64,000 bases of DNA from Desmodesmus armatus (lineage: Eukaryota; Chlorophyta; Chlorophyceae; Sphaeropleales; Scenedesmaceae): the NCBI GenBank assembly GCA_007449985.2, contig VIIQ02000092.1, forward strand, positions 174,001 to 238,000. The letters are read 5' to 3'. Shown piece after piece: positions 45,801 to 57,687 of this stretch (its first letter is position 1; the number at the start of each line of letters is the position of its first letter). A program made the position numbers and the translations under genes. Below the pieces are notes generated by a model. That model ran no database searches and was not told where the DNA came from. It saw only the letters and a list, made by a program, of their open reading frames with translations.

Positions 45801-48166
45801 TGAAACCTACAAGGACAGGGTCACATTCAGCCAGGTGGGTGGAGCGTGTGTCGGTTGACAGGTCACCAAGGGTAGGGGGGGGGGATCCAGCTCGTTTGAC
45901 CATCCACTGTATTTATCTTGGTGATGGTAAGGGGGGCGGACCCCCACCGGCTGCCCACACACACAACAGCCGAAGCTGCCGGGAGGTCTAGCCTCACACC
46001 GATGAGAGACACCTCACACCCTTCATCCACTGTATTGGTTGATGGTTTGAACCTGAGGAAGCTGAGCGTGGCTGAAACTTACAAGGACAGGGTCACATTC
46101 AGCCAGGTAAGCAGAGACCCTGAGGGAGATGGGTAGAGCCTTGAAAAGGGGTGGGGGAGTGAGAGAGTGGGCAACACTTTTCAAAGCGCCATCACCTTGG
46201 AGCCGACTGTGGTCACCATGGTCACCCCCCCCCCCCCAACAAAGGGCTCAAATATGTGAAAGACCACCACCCCCCTTCTCTCACACAACTACTGTGCTTG
46301 CAGGCCTCTCTGATTGCAGAGGAGGTGATGCGTGAGAATGCGGATGCAGTGCGCGTCCTGTTCAACAAGTTCCACAGCGCCATCAGCTTCAAGCCAACCA
46401 TGGCCACCGTGCTCACCCCCCCTCCCCAAAAGGCGTGACACACCAATGTATGCGCGGCACAACTTCCCCCCTTTCCTGCTGCTTCGGCCCCTCTTTCTCC
46501 AATACTACAGGCTTCCCTCATCGCAGAGGAGGTGATGCGTGAGAACGCAGATGCAGTGCGCGTCCTGTTCAACAAGTTCCACAGCGCCATCAGCTTCAAG
46601 CCAACCATGGCCACCGTGCTCAACCCTGGAGCCATTGAGCGCCAGCTGGCCACAGACACTGGCAGCAAGCTGGACACCTACGAGCTTGAGGTGGCAGGGG
46701 AGAAGGGTGATGTGCTGCAGGACCTGGCTGAATTCCAGCTGGCAGCGGTAAGTTGTTTTTGGGTTGTTTCTTATGGGTTTGTAGGTTTTATGTATAAAAT
46801 CTCCTGGGGGGGGGGGGTAAAGATGTGGCGGGGGGGGGGGGGGGGTGACGTGCTGCAGGACCTGGCTGAATTCCAGCTGGCAGCGGTAAGTTGTTTTTGG
46901 GTTGTTTCTTATGGGTTTGTAGGTTTTATGTATAAAATCTCCTGGGGGGGGGTAAAGATGTGGCGGGGGGGGGGGGGGGGTGACGTGCTGCAGGACCTGG
47001 CTGAATTCCAGCTGGCAGCGGTGAGAAGGGGTGTGTTTGGGGGTGGCAGGGGTGTGTGTGTGGGGGGGGGATTCCTCCAGAGGTTTGTTGCGTCAGCGTG
47101 CTAGGGCAGCAGGGCTGTGTGCGGCAGTACTTTGCAGACTTTCAGCTGGCTGTGGGAAGGACTTAGTGCACTCCTTGTCTGTGTACCTTGGAACCCTTTC
47201 TCTTGCTGACTTGAGTCCCCCCCCCCCCCCCCCCCCGGGTGGTTCGCAGACCCTGTACAATGCGATGCTTGAGAACAACTGCAGTGAGCACGCCAGCCGC
47301 ATGAGTGCCATGGAGAACTCCAGCAAGTCTGCAGGGGAGATCCTGGACAAACTCACACTGCAGTACAACCGCGACAGACAGGCACAGGTGGGTGCAGTTG
47401 GTGGCTTGTGGGGGCGGAGTGAGCCTTGGTTTTGTTCTGATGGTCGAATTGTGGGTACGGGTGCCTTAGCACACAGTTGTGTGCAGCAGGAGTGCGAGGA
47501 GTGGGAGAGGGGGGGAGATCCTCGACAAACTCACTTTGCAGTCCAACCGCGACAGACAGGCACAGGTGGGTGCACTCTTGGTCCTGGTGTTTGGGGTGTG
47601 CGCTGATCAGTCATGCCTGTGTGTGGGTGTGGGGACACTCTCAGATAGTTGAGGGTCGTAGTGCATTCAGGAGGGGCCTCACAAATACTACGGTGCTAGG
47701 GGCCTTGACACAGCTGTGCTCAGCAGGAGTGCCCGGGCCGGGGGGGGGGGGGACTCACACTGCAGTACAACCGCGACTGCTTGGCTCGAAAATTGTTGCT
47801 GGCGGCCGGCATTTTGTACGTGTGGTGTCGGTGCCATAGCACAGGGGTGCCCTTTTTTGGGGGGGGGAGATCCTTTACAAACTCACACTGCAGTACAACT
47901 GCGACCGACAGGCACAGGTGGGTGCAATTCGTGGTTGCTTGTGGCTGCGGGTGCCTTGCCCAGTTGTGCGCATCAGGAGTGCGTCGGGTAGGGAAGCAGG
48001 ACAACCCACAGAGGCTTGGGCATAGTTGTGTAGGTCAACACATGCTGCTGCTGCTTGTGCTGACGTGCTACTGCCCTTTGCCCTCCCTGCCTGTTCTCCT
48101 GCGCAGATCACCAATGAGCTTATTGAGATTATTTCAGGAGCTGCTGCTCTGGAGGAGGCCAGCTAA
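41724..48166 (+). CDS. ATP3: Mitochondrial F1F0-ATP synthase gamma subunit (8 exons, complete)
   Basis: Central rotor shaft of the F1 head, coupling proton flow to ATP synthesis in mitochondria. Exons: 41724-41836, 41988-42031, 42267-42419, 43399-43515, 45689-45834, 46511-46747, 47250-47387, 48107-48166; sum 1008 nt, 335 aa, in frame throughout. The N-terminus MALRQATGGLLQRLAAAEAS is a typical mitochondrial presequence. Family signatures: IRAIKNIGKITKAMKMVAAS near the start of the mature protein, VAVTSDRGLCGGLNSNI, VRVLFNKFHSAISFK, MSAMENSSKSAGEILDKLTL and the C-terminal gamma signature ITNELIEIISGAAAL. The redox-switch insert of plastid gamma (between the two Cys residues) is absent, which argues for mitochondria. 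Introns 4 to 7 hold many near-identical copies of exon ends. Stop at 48164-48166. Confidence 0.96.
42740..43015 (+). repeat. CAG/CGG triplet tracts and a C-run/G-run hairpin in ATP3 intron 3
   Basis: CAG and CGGCAG repeats fill 42740-42808 and CAG repeats 42857-42897. At 42976-42994 a run of about 18 C is followed after nine bases by a run of about 10 G, able to fold back. None is coding; the intron is 42420-43398. Confidence 0.9.
43897..44500 (+). repeat. Three tandem units, each with an inverted repeat, in ATP3 intron 4
   Basis: A word like cacctcctggcacgtaagg starts units near 43897, 44144 and 44320. Each unit then has an inverted repeat around TTGTCAACAGCTA/TAGCTGTTGACAA; in the first, arms 43974-43999 and 44025-44050 match with one mismatch. 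Function unknown. Confidence 0.88.
44763..44896 (+). repeat. Long hairpin in ATP3 intron 4
   Basis: Arms 44763-44825 and 44834-44896 are imperfect reverse complements (perfect at the outer about 30 bp, agagcacacacagctgaaca pairing with its complement) with an 8-base loop. It lies in the 43516-45688 intron. Confidence 0.85.
45069..45545 (+). repeat. About four decayed copies of the start of ATP3 exon 5
   Basis: The exon 5 start (acceptor aacag, then codons for AGEGAAGENAEQAIVTIG) is copied at about 45069, 45202, 45353 and 45496, with C-runs before each. The real exon is 45689-45834. One copy of the end of exon 5 (SVAETYKDRVTFSQ plus donor gtaagc) lies downstream at about 46061-46108. Confidence 0.9.
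46304..46414 (+). repeat. Near-identical copy of the first 111 nt of ATP3 exon 6
   Basis: Follows a cttgcag acceptor and encodes ASLIAEEVMRENADAVRVLF and onward without a stop for 37 codons, almost identical to 46511-46621. It ends in a C-run without a donor, so it is probably not used as an exon. Confidence 0.92.
46748..47020 (+). repeat. 135-bp tandem repeats of the end of ATP3 exon 6
   Basis: The exon 6 end (DVLQDLAEFQLAA plus donor) recurs at 46847-46885 and 46982-47020, almost without change, with the intervening intron sequence also repeated. The period is 135 bp (45 codons) and the whole stretch stays open in the exon's frame. Three competing donors result; the first is taken as real. 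Confidence 0.92.
47515..47925 (+). repeat. Three copies of the end of ATP3 exon 7
   Basis: The exon 7 end (GEILDKLTLQYNRDRQAQ plus gtgggt donor) is copied at about 47515-47565, 47752-47780 and 47868-47921, all downstream of the real exon (47250-47387). Frames are broken in the copies. Confidence 0.9.
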
Positions 48167-48833
48167 AAAGATACACGTGTGTCTGGTTGGTTGGCGACAA
48201 TGGGGACGCAGCAGCGTTGCAACAGGTGCTTTGGGCCCTGAGCGTTCTGTTGGGTGCCAACCTGACAGGCACGGTTGATTGGGAGCGTTCATCAGGATGA
48301 TCTGCTGCATCATGCAGCAGGATTGTCCTGCATGAATCAGGCAGCAGCAGGGGGTGTGCTCGTCTGAATCAGCAGGGTAGAGTTGATGGTGTTGCGCTGC
48401 TGTTGGGATTGAAGTGATTGGTGCTGGCTGGCGGTGCTGGTGTTGGCTTGACAACATGGTCTGAATGTCAGAAGGCTTGTTTGCTGAGGTGAATTGTGTA
48501 AGTCACAAACATCGTGCGAGAAAAGTGACGAGTGGAATGGAATGATCAGTGGTTAGTCATCTCCACCGCAACTTCATACCGCACACAGCCACATTGCCAG
48601 CAGCACTGCCACCTTGCTTGGTAGAAAACAACTACGTCAACGCTTTCGCCTCTCCACGGTCGGATCTCCCGTTGACTGGGGTCTGCTAACCCCTAGCAAG
48701 GATTTTTTCAACGTCAGTTCAATCAATCGACTGTCTCGTCAATCTGATTGTGCTGAAAACAAACCCTGCCTAAGTGCTGAATCGAGTTGTTGACGTCAAC
48801 AGCACATAGGCCCCAACTCGTCACCAGCACAGG
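48167..48833 (+). other. ATP3 3' UTR and CHLD promoter region
   Basis: A TGTAA motif at 48497-48501 lies 331 bases beyond the ATP3 stop and is a good candidate polyadenylation signal. The remaining about 330 bases up to the CHLD start must contain its promoter and 5' UTR. No core element was recognised. Confidence 0.6.
48497..48501 (+). terminator. Candidate TGTAA polyadenylation signal of ATP3
   Basis: TGTAA is the standard near-upstream polyadenylation element of chlorophycean nuclear genes. This one is the only copy I noticed between the ATP3 stop and the next gene. Confidence 0.55.
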
Positions 48834-51800
48834 ATGAGGCAGCTGCTGGGCCCGCAGCAATGCGGCAGCAGCTTGCAAGGTCGCGTCAGTAGTCATGGAA
48901 GCAAAAGCAGCTCTCTGAATGCGCAGCGGGCGCCGATCGTGTCAAGGGCACCCAGCAGCAGAAGGCAGACCGTTGTCACATGCAAGGCTGTCGCATCTCC
49001 AGACCTGGCCGAGGCAGAAGCTCGTGGTAAGGCCCCAATTACATCATTACGTAACCCAAAAACATAATTGAAGCCCGAGCAACGCCTCACGTAATGTTAC
49101 CTGCCCTGCAGCCCAAGCAGCAGCAGAGGCGATGAAGTCAGTGGAGCAGGTTGGCTTCGACGTGCAGCGCAGCGGCCGTTTGGCTCGGGCTTTCCCGCTT
49201 ACGGCAGTTATCGGACAGGACGCGATCAAGCAGGCGCTGCTGCTCGGATCAGTAGACACGCAGCTGGGAGGTATTGCCATAGCAGGACGCAGGGGAACAG
49301 CAAAGTCAGTCATGGCGCGTGGAGTGCATGCGATCCTGCCCCCCATCGAGGTTATCGATGGGAGCTTCTGCAATGCAGACCCTGAGGACCCCAGGGGCTG
49401 GGAGGTGAGTGTGATCGCGAGGGGGGTTTCGAGCTTTGTGGGAGGGGGGAGTTTGGGCCCCATTGTCTGTGAGTGTGTGTGTGGGGGGGGGGGGGGCTTC
49501 TGTAATGCAGACCCTGAGGATCTTAGGGGCTGGGAGGTGAGTGTCTGCTTTGGGGTGGGGGAATTTGAAGGGGGGGGTAAGGGAGTGTTTTTTGGGGGGG
49601 GGGTAAGGGAGTGGAAGGCAGCTTCTGCAATGCAGGAACCAAGGATCCCAGGGTCTGGGCGGTGAGCTGGGGTTTGAAGTGGATGGGGATAGGGGCTGGA
49701 GAGGGGGGAGTGTGTCAACCTTACACTTGCCCATACTTTTTGGGTAGGGGCAGGAAGGGGCAATGCAGACTCGGTGCTGTTTTCCTTCTGTGGTGGTGGA
49801 TGGCAGATCGCAATGCACATCTTGAGGGGCTCTGGTGAAGGAGGGGGGGGGGGTGATTTCAGGTTGGGAAGGGGGTTGGTGGGGGTGCAGAGGACAAGTG
49901 TGTGTGTGTGGGGGGGGGGGGGGAGGGGGGCAGGGAGGTAGGGAGGGAGATGATTCCTCAGGGACTGTTGTAGGATGGCCTTTGTTGGGTGAGGAGACCC
50001 CTCCCCCCCGGGGGGGTGGATTGGGTTTGAGAAGGTGTTGTAGGTGACGGGGAGGAGCTGTGCGGATGCACTGTGATGGTGGGGTGTGTGCTGTAGTGCC
50101 TGCAGACAGCTGAATAGCAGCCTGTCAGGTTCGTCCACCTGACAGCAGCTTCAGCTGTGGGTAGTGCAACACAGCTACAAACCACAAATTCATCCTGTGT
50201 GGCTCTAGAACTGTTGATTGGTGTTTATACAGGAGGGGGGGGGGTTGTGTGCGCTGTGGTTGTGGTTTGTGTGCTGAGGTGCCTGCAGATAGCTGGTTAT
50301 GTTGCTGGCGCTGATACCTGGCAGCACATCCAGCTGTGTGCAGTGCACCACAGCCAGCTACACCACAGCCACACAGTGTGTGACACTGAACCATCTTGCA
50401 CAGGGGGCTGGGTGGGTGCCTGTTGGGGGGTGGGGGTGGCTTGCCAGCACATGGTGTGCTGTGGTTGTGGGTGGGTGTGCTGTGGCGCCTGCTAACAGCT
50501 GAATGGCGCCCCGGGTATAGGCACCTGGCAGCACATCCAGCTGTGTGTAGAGCACCACAGCCAGCTACACCACAGCCACAACGTGTGTGGCACCGAACTG
50601 CTTTGCGCATGGGGTCTGGGTGGTTGCCCTTGTGTGTGTGTGTGTGGGGGGGGGGGGGGCGTGCGGCGGTTGTGGGTTATGGACGCCTTGGTGCCTCAAG
50701 ACAGCGTCATCCGCATCTAGACTTTGACGCCTGTTAGTAGCTCTAGCTGTGTGCAGTGCACCACAGCTACCAACCAGGGCTATAGCGTATGGCCTGGACC
50801 ATTTTGCGCATGGGGTCAGGGTGTTTGGTTTGGGGGGTTGCTTGTATGCTGTGGTAGTGGGTTATGAACCTTGGTGCCACAAAGCAGCTTCATCGGGAGG
50901 TCGGTGACCATGCCTGGCTGCAGATGCAGCTGTGTGTGGTGCACCACAGCTACCACCCATAACAACAGTGTGTATCATGGAAATGGTTTGCAGGTGGGTG
51001 GGTAGGCGGTGGTTGTGGGTTGTGTGCTGTGGTGCCTGCAACAAGCTTCACACTGCTGGCTAGCTGAACGCTTACTAGCAGGTCAAGCTGCGTGTAATGC
51101 ACCGCAGCTGCCCCCACCACTGCCACTCAACTGTGCGTGTACTAGGCTGTTGCTCGGGGCTGGTGTGCATGTGGCGGGGGGGGGGGGTGTCCGCTGTGGT
51201 TGGGGTTGTGTTGTGGTGCTTGCAAGTAGCTGAGGTGGTTTGTGTAGGCAACTACACACCAGCACCTCCAGCTGTGTGTATGCATCACAGCAATCAAACC
51301 AAATCAGGAGTGTGTTGGCATCGAAGTGGTTCCAAGCGCTGTGTGCGCATGTGTGTTTGGGGGGGGGGGTGTCCAATGTGGTTGGGGTAGTGTGCTGTGG
51401 TGCTTGCAAGTAGCTGAGGTGGTTGGTACTTATGAACACACACCAGCCGCTCCAGCTGTGCGTATGCATCACAGCTATACACCATAACCACGGTTTTCTT
51501 TTTGTGTGGGCGCTCAATCGGTTCAAGCACAGTGTATGTGTGTGCCTGTGTGCCTGGGGGGGGGGGGGCTTGTCCGCTGTGGTTGTGGTTGTTTACTGCG
51601 GTGCATTGCACACAGCTGAAGGTGCTAACCAGTATGTCACTGGCTAGCAGCTTCAGCTATGCGTGATGCACCACAGAGAACAATATCATGACTGCGGAGT
51701 GTGTGGAAACTAATCTTTCAATTGTACATGTGCCCCGCCCCATGGGGGGCGGGGGGAGGGGGGCTTGTCCGCCGTGGTTGTGTGTGTCCACTGCAGTGCT

Positions 51801-54800
51801 TGCAAACAGCTGTAGTTGCCAGGTTAATCCCTGGCTAGCACCATCAGCTGTGTGCACCAATGCACCGCAGAGAACGACACCATGACCACACTGTGCAGAC
51901 ATCTATCTATCTATGGATGCTGGTGGTCTGTGTGGAAGGGGACAAGTGCACAGTGTTTTGGGGTTGTGTACTATGGCGCTTGCGACTGTTCTTGAACTGC
52001 TGCTGGTCTTTAACATCTGGAAGCAGTTTGAACTGCTTGCCAAGCACCGCAGCTGCCACACCCGATACACCGTGTAGGCACCTCCTGCTGCTGGGGGGGC
52101 TGGTGGGGAAGGGGGGGGGGGGGCACTGGCGGAAGGGGGGGGGTGGTGGAGGGGGGGTGGGGGTGGAGGGGGGGGGGAGCTGGTGGGAGGGGGGGGGGGG
52201 GCTGGCGGCAAGAGGGAGGAGGGGGGGGGCTGGTGGCCACTGCAGCACACTACGGCTTTCTCATAGGGCTGGCTGGTGAGAGTGAGAGGCAGGGTGTAGA
52301 AGAAGGGGTGCGCTTGATGATGCTTTTGTTTGCTGCGGGACGCGGAGGGTGGGGTTGTTGTGGGGTGTGTGTTTTAGGGGGGGGGGTCTTATCATGTAGT
52401 GATTTTGGGTAGATACACTGTGGTGGGCATGCAGGCAGCTGAGGCGTGCTGGCAAGTCTAACACTTGACAGCAGCATCAGCTGTATGCGAGCACCTCAGT
52501 CATCGCAACCACACTGTCATGTAGTAAATCAGTTGGCTTCTACGGGGCGCGGGGGGGGGGGGGTGATATGCAGTGTGTTGTGATGTCTACTGTGGTGCCT
52601 GCAAGTAGCTCTTGTTGCTGACCTTCAACTGGCAGCAATGTGAGCTGCTTGCCAAGACTGTAGTGGCTACACCACAACCACACTGTGCAGTCACTTACTA
52701 TTCCTGATGCTGTTGTTTGCTGTTGGACGCGGACTGTGCAGAGGGTGCGGGGCGTGGTAGGGCATGTGGGGGTGTGGGTGTGGGAGGGGGATCTTGCCAT
52801 GCAGTGGTTGTGGGTGGATACACTGTGGTGCTTGGAGACAGCTGAAGGCTGGCTTTTTGGGTTAACACCTGACAGCAGTTTCAGTCGCTTGGGAGCACTC
52901 CAGTTGACCCGTCACAACCACGCTGCCATCACCTATGATAGTTGGTTTGCTGACTCATATGAGGGGGCAGGGGCGCTGGGGGAAAGGGGGGGAAGGGAGT
53001 TATGATTTGCAGTGTGTTGCAATGTCTACTGTGGTGCCTGCTGGTAGCTCATGTTGTCTTGGGAGATATGCCTTAGCAACTTGAGCTGCTTGCCAAGCAC
53101 CATAGTGGCCACTTGACAACAAGACTTTGCAGCTACCAACTGCTCATGCTCTTTTCATTTGCTGCAGCGGGCCCCCGGAGGGGGGGGCTCGCATGCAGTG
53201 GGTTTTTTGACATGTGCCAGCAGATGCAGCTGCTTGTCATGCACCACAGTCGCCACACCACAACTTTACTCTTTTCTTCCTCCTCTTCTTCCCCTTTTTC
53301 CTGTAGCCTGTTCCTTCTGTGTAAGTGCAGCCAGACACCGTCCTTGTCACATTTTTGCCGGGTGTGTGAGTGTGTGTGTCGACAGAGAGACTGCATGCGT
53401 GCACATGCATGCTGGCTAGCAATCATCGACAAGGATAGTCAAACAGTGTGTGTGTGTGTGTGTGTGGGGGGGGGGGTAAGGATATGTGGCATCAATCGCC
53501 ACATTTCGTCAGACGAGGGTCTTCACATTTCGTCAGATGCGGGAGGAAGGGTTTGTTTGTTGGCTGTGGCGTTGGGTGGTAGTGCTGTGGTGCTGCCAAT
53601 AGCTCAGTATCCTTTTGCTGCTCGCACACCAGCAATTGGGTTGAGCTGTGTGCAGCACCATAGCTATTACTCTAGCCACTGTATGCTGTGTTCTGCTTTG
53701 TGTGTTGGGCTTTGTGTGTTGGGCTTTGTCCTGAAAAGAGGGTGGGGTAATATGCAGTGAGCTGGTTGGCTACTTTGGCGCCTGCATTCAGCTGGTACTG
53801 ACTGCAGGGTCTCATCCTTCCAGCAGTGTCAGCTGCCTGTCAAGCACCAATATAGCTATAACCACTTCCATACTGTGCAGACACCTACTGCACCGCTGTG
53901 CAGCCACTTACTGCACCTGACTCCTTTGTGCCTTGAGGTTTTTTTTGGGGGGGGGGGGGGAGGGGGACGGAAGGTCTCACATGTGTGGCGCCCTGCTGCT
54001 GGGGAGTGGGGGGCTGCTAGAAGGGGGGGGAGGAGGGGGGGGTTGTCGAGGTTGATTTGCTGACAGTACGCGATTTTCAAGCCGCTGGGAGGGGGGCTTG
54101 ATGTTGTGGCTTTGGGTGCTAGTGCTGTTGTTGCTGCTGGTGACAGCTCAAACTGCGTGCTGGGATTCCTGCAGGCAGGTTGAGCTGTTTGTCAAGCACC
54201 ACAGCCATCACTCAAAACAGACAGTTGGCACTGGATCACTGCAGGCGATGGTGCGGGATTAGCTGCAAGGCAGGGGGCATTGATGCGCGTGGGATCCAGC
54301 TGTGGGGCCCCCACACATCGGGGGTTGATGTGTTGTGCATAGTGGCAGCAAGGCGGGTGTGTTCACCTGGAATGGTCCTACTGTGTCCTAAGCGCATGGG
54401 ATCATTCAGCTGGACACACAGGCCCTGCTGGTGCTGCTGTTTAGGTGCAGGGAGGGGCCACGGGATGGATTTGGGGGGGGGGGGGTGAGGGGGGGGTGTT
54501 CTACCATCACTACTACCTAGGTAGACTGGGCAGGGGATTCAGCTGTAAGGCCCCTACACATCGGCGGTTGATGTGTCGTGCATAGTAGCAGCAGGATGTT
54601 TGTGTGCCTACCTGCATGCTGATTTGTTGGTGACAACATGGCAACATGCAGCTGGGCACACAGGCCCTGCTGATATTGCTGTTTGTGTGTGTGGGGGGGG
54701 GGGGGAGGGGTAGTAACGTGGGGGGGGGGGGGGGGGGAGATGTTCTGCCATTGTTGGCAATTGGGCAGGACGGGTGTGGGATGATAGCTGTGAGGCTGCT

Positions 54801-57655
54801 ACACGGGGGGGGGGGGGGGTGTCGTGCGTAGTGGCAGCAGGACGTGTGTGTCTACCTGATGGTTGATAGTGCTTGGTACCACATGTCAACATTCAGCTGG
54901 ACACACAGGTCCTGCTGCTACTGTTGTGTGTGTGTGGGTGGGGGGGGGGGGGGGAGGGCCACGAGGAAGTGTGTTTGGGGTCTGATACTTGTCTCATGCT
55001 GGTGTGTCTCCTGTCATCTCCCTCCGGTCCAGGGGACCACTGATTGCGCAGTGGTCTAGAAAGCTGCTGCTGTAAGAACTGTAAGATTATGTGGTTTGAC
55101 ACCGAAAATGCTGTGTGTTGGGGGGGGGGGGGGTGTAAGGGGGGGGTGTAGGGGGGAGGTGAAAGGAGGGTGAAGGAGGGTGATTGGTGGCGCAGTGGGG
55201 GTGGGACATGTGCATTTTTATGAGCATGCTTGACAGTAGGACCCACGGGTTGACCTCAAAGGCGTCCTCATCAAACTATGGGTGCATCAGGTTAGGTGGG
55301 CATGCAGGTCCTGTTGACAGGCTTGTGCTTTGTTGGGCCCGGGGCGGGGCGGGGGGGGGGGGGGGGGGAAGGAGAGACGGGGGAGGAGGCAGGGTGTATC
55401 ACTGGCAGTTGGGTTGGATCAGCGTTTCAGCAGTGACTGTGCTACTCTGTGTTTCAGTCACACAAGCACCGTGGTGAATGCGTGTGTGTGTTGTGGGGGG
55501 GGGGGGGGGGAGGGAGTTCAGTGCTGACATTGGCAACAGGACGTGTGTGTCAACTCGGATGGTGTTGAGAGGTCCTTGACAGCTCTGCATCCTCCAGATG
55601 GACACACACGTCCCGCTGACATGTTGCTGCTGTGTATAAGTGGTTTTCTCAATCAGGGGGGTGCGTGTTGCATTTCTGACATTGGCGGCAGGACGTGTGT
55701 GTCAGCTTGGATTGTGTGGACCTGTTGTCAGCTTTGCATCCTCCAGATGGACACACACGTCTTGCTGACATGTTGCTGCTGTATCGGGAGCAACATGGTT
55801 GACATGACTTGTGTGTTAAACCTGTACGGTGAGCCGAGTTGTCAGCTGTGCATCGATCAGGTGGACACACACATGTTGCTGCTGTGTATGGGTGTGATGG
55901 ATTGGTGCTGCGTCTTGACACCTGGTTAGTATCTTGTGCTCAAGCCCCCTGCTTTGTGAGTGAGAGAGTCTTTGGGGGGCGAGGGGCATACGTCATGTGC
56001 ACGCTAGCCATGGCGGCAGGGCCTGTGCGTCACACCTGACTCTGTCGTACACCTCGGCGACAGGTGTGTGCCAGTCAGTTGGACACACACGCCCTGCTGC
56101 CATGTTGCGTGCGTGGCATGAATCGACATGCATTTGTGCAATCAGCAAAGGGTAGTAAATGCATGTGTGTGTTGGAGCCCCAGGGGGGGGGGTACGGATG
56201 CATGAGCATTTTTAGGCGTTAGTTTCTTAGAGGGTGCATGCGTCCCTTGGGTGGTACATTGAGGGGCCCGTCCAGTGTCCGCCCACAGTACAAATTTGGG
56301 GGATGGTGAAATTCCCAACAAGGTCCCAACAAGATGTGTTGGTCATTCTTGGTCCTCTTGGTTGCTGTCGATGCTGACATCAATGCTGCTGCTGCTGCTG
56401 CTGACCGCAGGATGGTCTTGCTGAGCGGTTGGGTGATGGCGAGATCCCCCTCAAGATCCGTGAGGCTCCCTTTGTTCAGATCCCCCTGGGAGTGACAGAG
56501 GACAGGCTGGTGGGGACAGTCGACATTGAGGCATCAATGAAGGTGGGTGTATTGTAATGTTTTTTGCAGTTTCAGATGGTTTCGCAGGTTGAACGGTTTG
56601 AAAACCTGTTCAGTCAACAGCAGATGCTGCAAGGTAGGCCGATGTGACAAGCAGGTGCTTCCCAAGCACCACAAGCAGTGATTGTGGAAGGGGGCGGGGT
56701 ACAGAGGTTGGAGAGGGACAAGGGGAGATTGGGAGTGACTGAGGACAGGCTGGTGGGGACAGTCGACATTGAGGCATCCATGAAGGTTAGTCATCATGTT
56801 ACTATGTTATGTTATGTTACTCTGTTATTTTTTTGTCACATGTTGCTGTGGTTTTGTGTGTGGCTGTCGGGAGACCTGTTCAACAGTGTTGTCAGCACTT
56901 GCAATATGAGAGCTAAGCTGTCTGGTACAAGCAGTCGCTGACCAGGCAAGAGGGACAGAGGGGATGCACAGTGTGTGGAGGGGAGGGAGGGGGGGGGACT
57001 GCCAGACCAAGACCAGGAGCTTGAAGGATCCATAAGTGTGCATTGGGGTACTGATGTCATCTACGTAATGTTGAATGTATTCAAGAGTTGTGTTGTAATC
57101 AGCAGTACAAGCTGCGGCTGCGCTTTGCTTGCCTGCTTGTTGCTTGTGTCCGTTCGCAGGGATCGTGTCCAATTGGGCTATCTGCCTGTTGCTGTGTGTT
57201 GGTTTTTGACAGGGCAAGGCTGTGTTGGCATTGCATGCACCATCTGTTGCCACCTTCTACATCGTCGTCTCCCCTCACACCATCCGTTAACCTCTGCTTG
57301 CCCGCTTGTGTGTGTCTCTGTATCCACAGGAGGGCAAGACTGTGTTCCAGCCTGGTCTGCTGGCAGAGGCACACCGGGGCATCCTGTATGTGGATGAGGT
57401 GAGAAGAGGGGTGGGGGCGGCTGTCACATGTCACTTGCGCCGGGGGGGGGGGGGCGGCTGTTTACATGTTTTGGGGGGGGGGGACCGGAAGTGTGTCAGC
57501 AGAGAGAGTGCATGTTGTGCAAGGTATGTGCGTAAGAGGGGGGAGGCAGATTGAAAGGCTTGTCAAGAAAAGCAGCAGCAGGTTGGGGAGTTTCTGTATG
57601 TGATATAGCAGGTAGGCTTCCCACATTGCACATGCCGTGTCAGCCTTCTGCCACA

Positions 57656-57687
<32 letters not shown>

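Noticed and set aside
46304..46510. Mutually exclusive exon pair in ATP3 (46304 and 46511)
   Set aside because: The first copy lacks a donor at its end and encodes the same residues, so it is better read as a dead duplication.
51900..52250. Poly-proline minus-strand frames
   Set aside because: Translation of G-runs in a CHLD intron; no coding signal.
43900..56110. Regularly spaced repeats considered as a CRISPR array or transposon
   Set aside because: Units are diverged, palindromic and intronic in a eukaryotic gene; no spacers of fixed length, no transposase, no terminal inverted repeats or target-site duplications.
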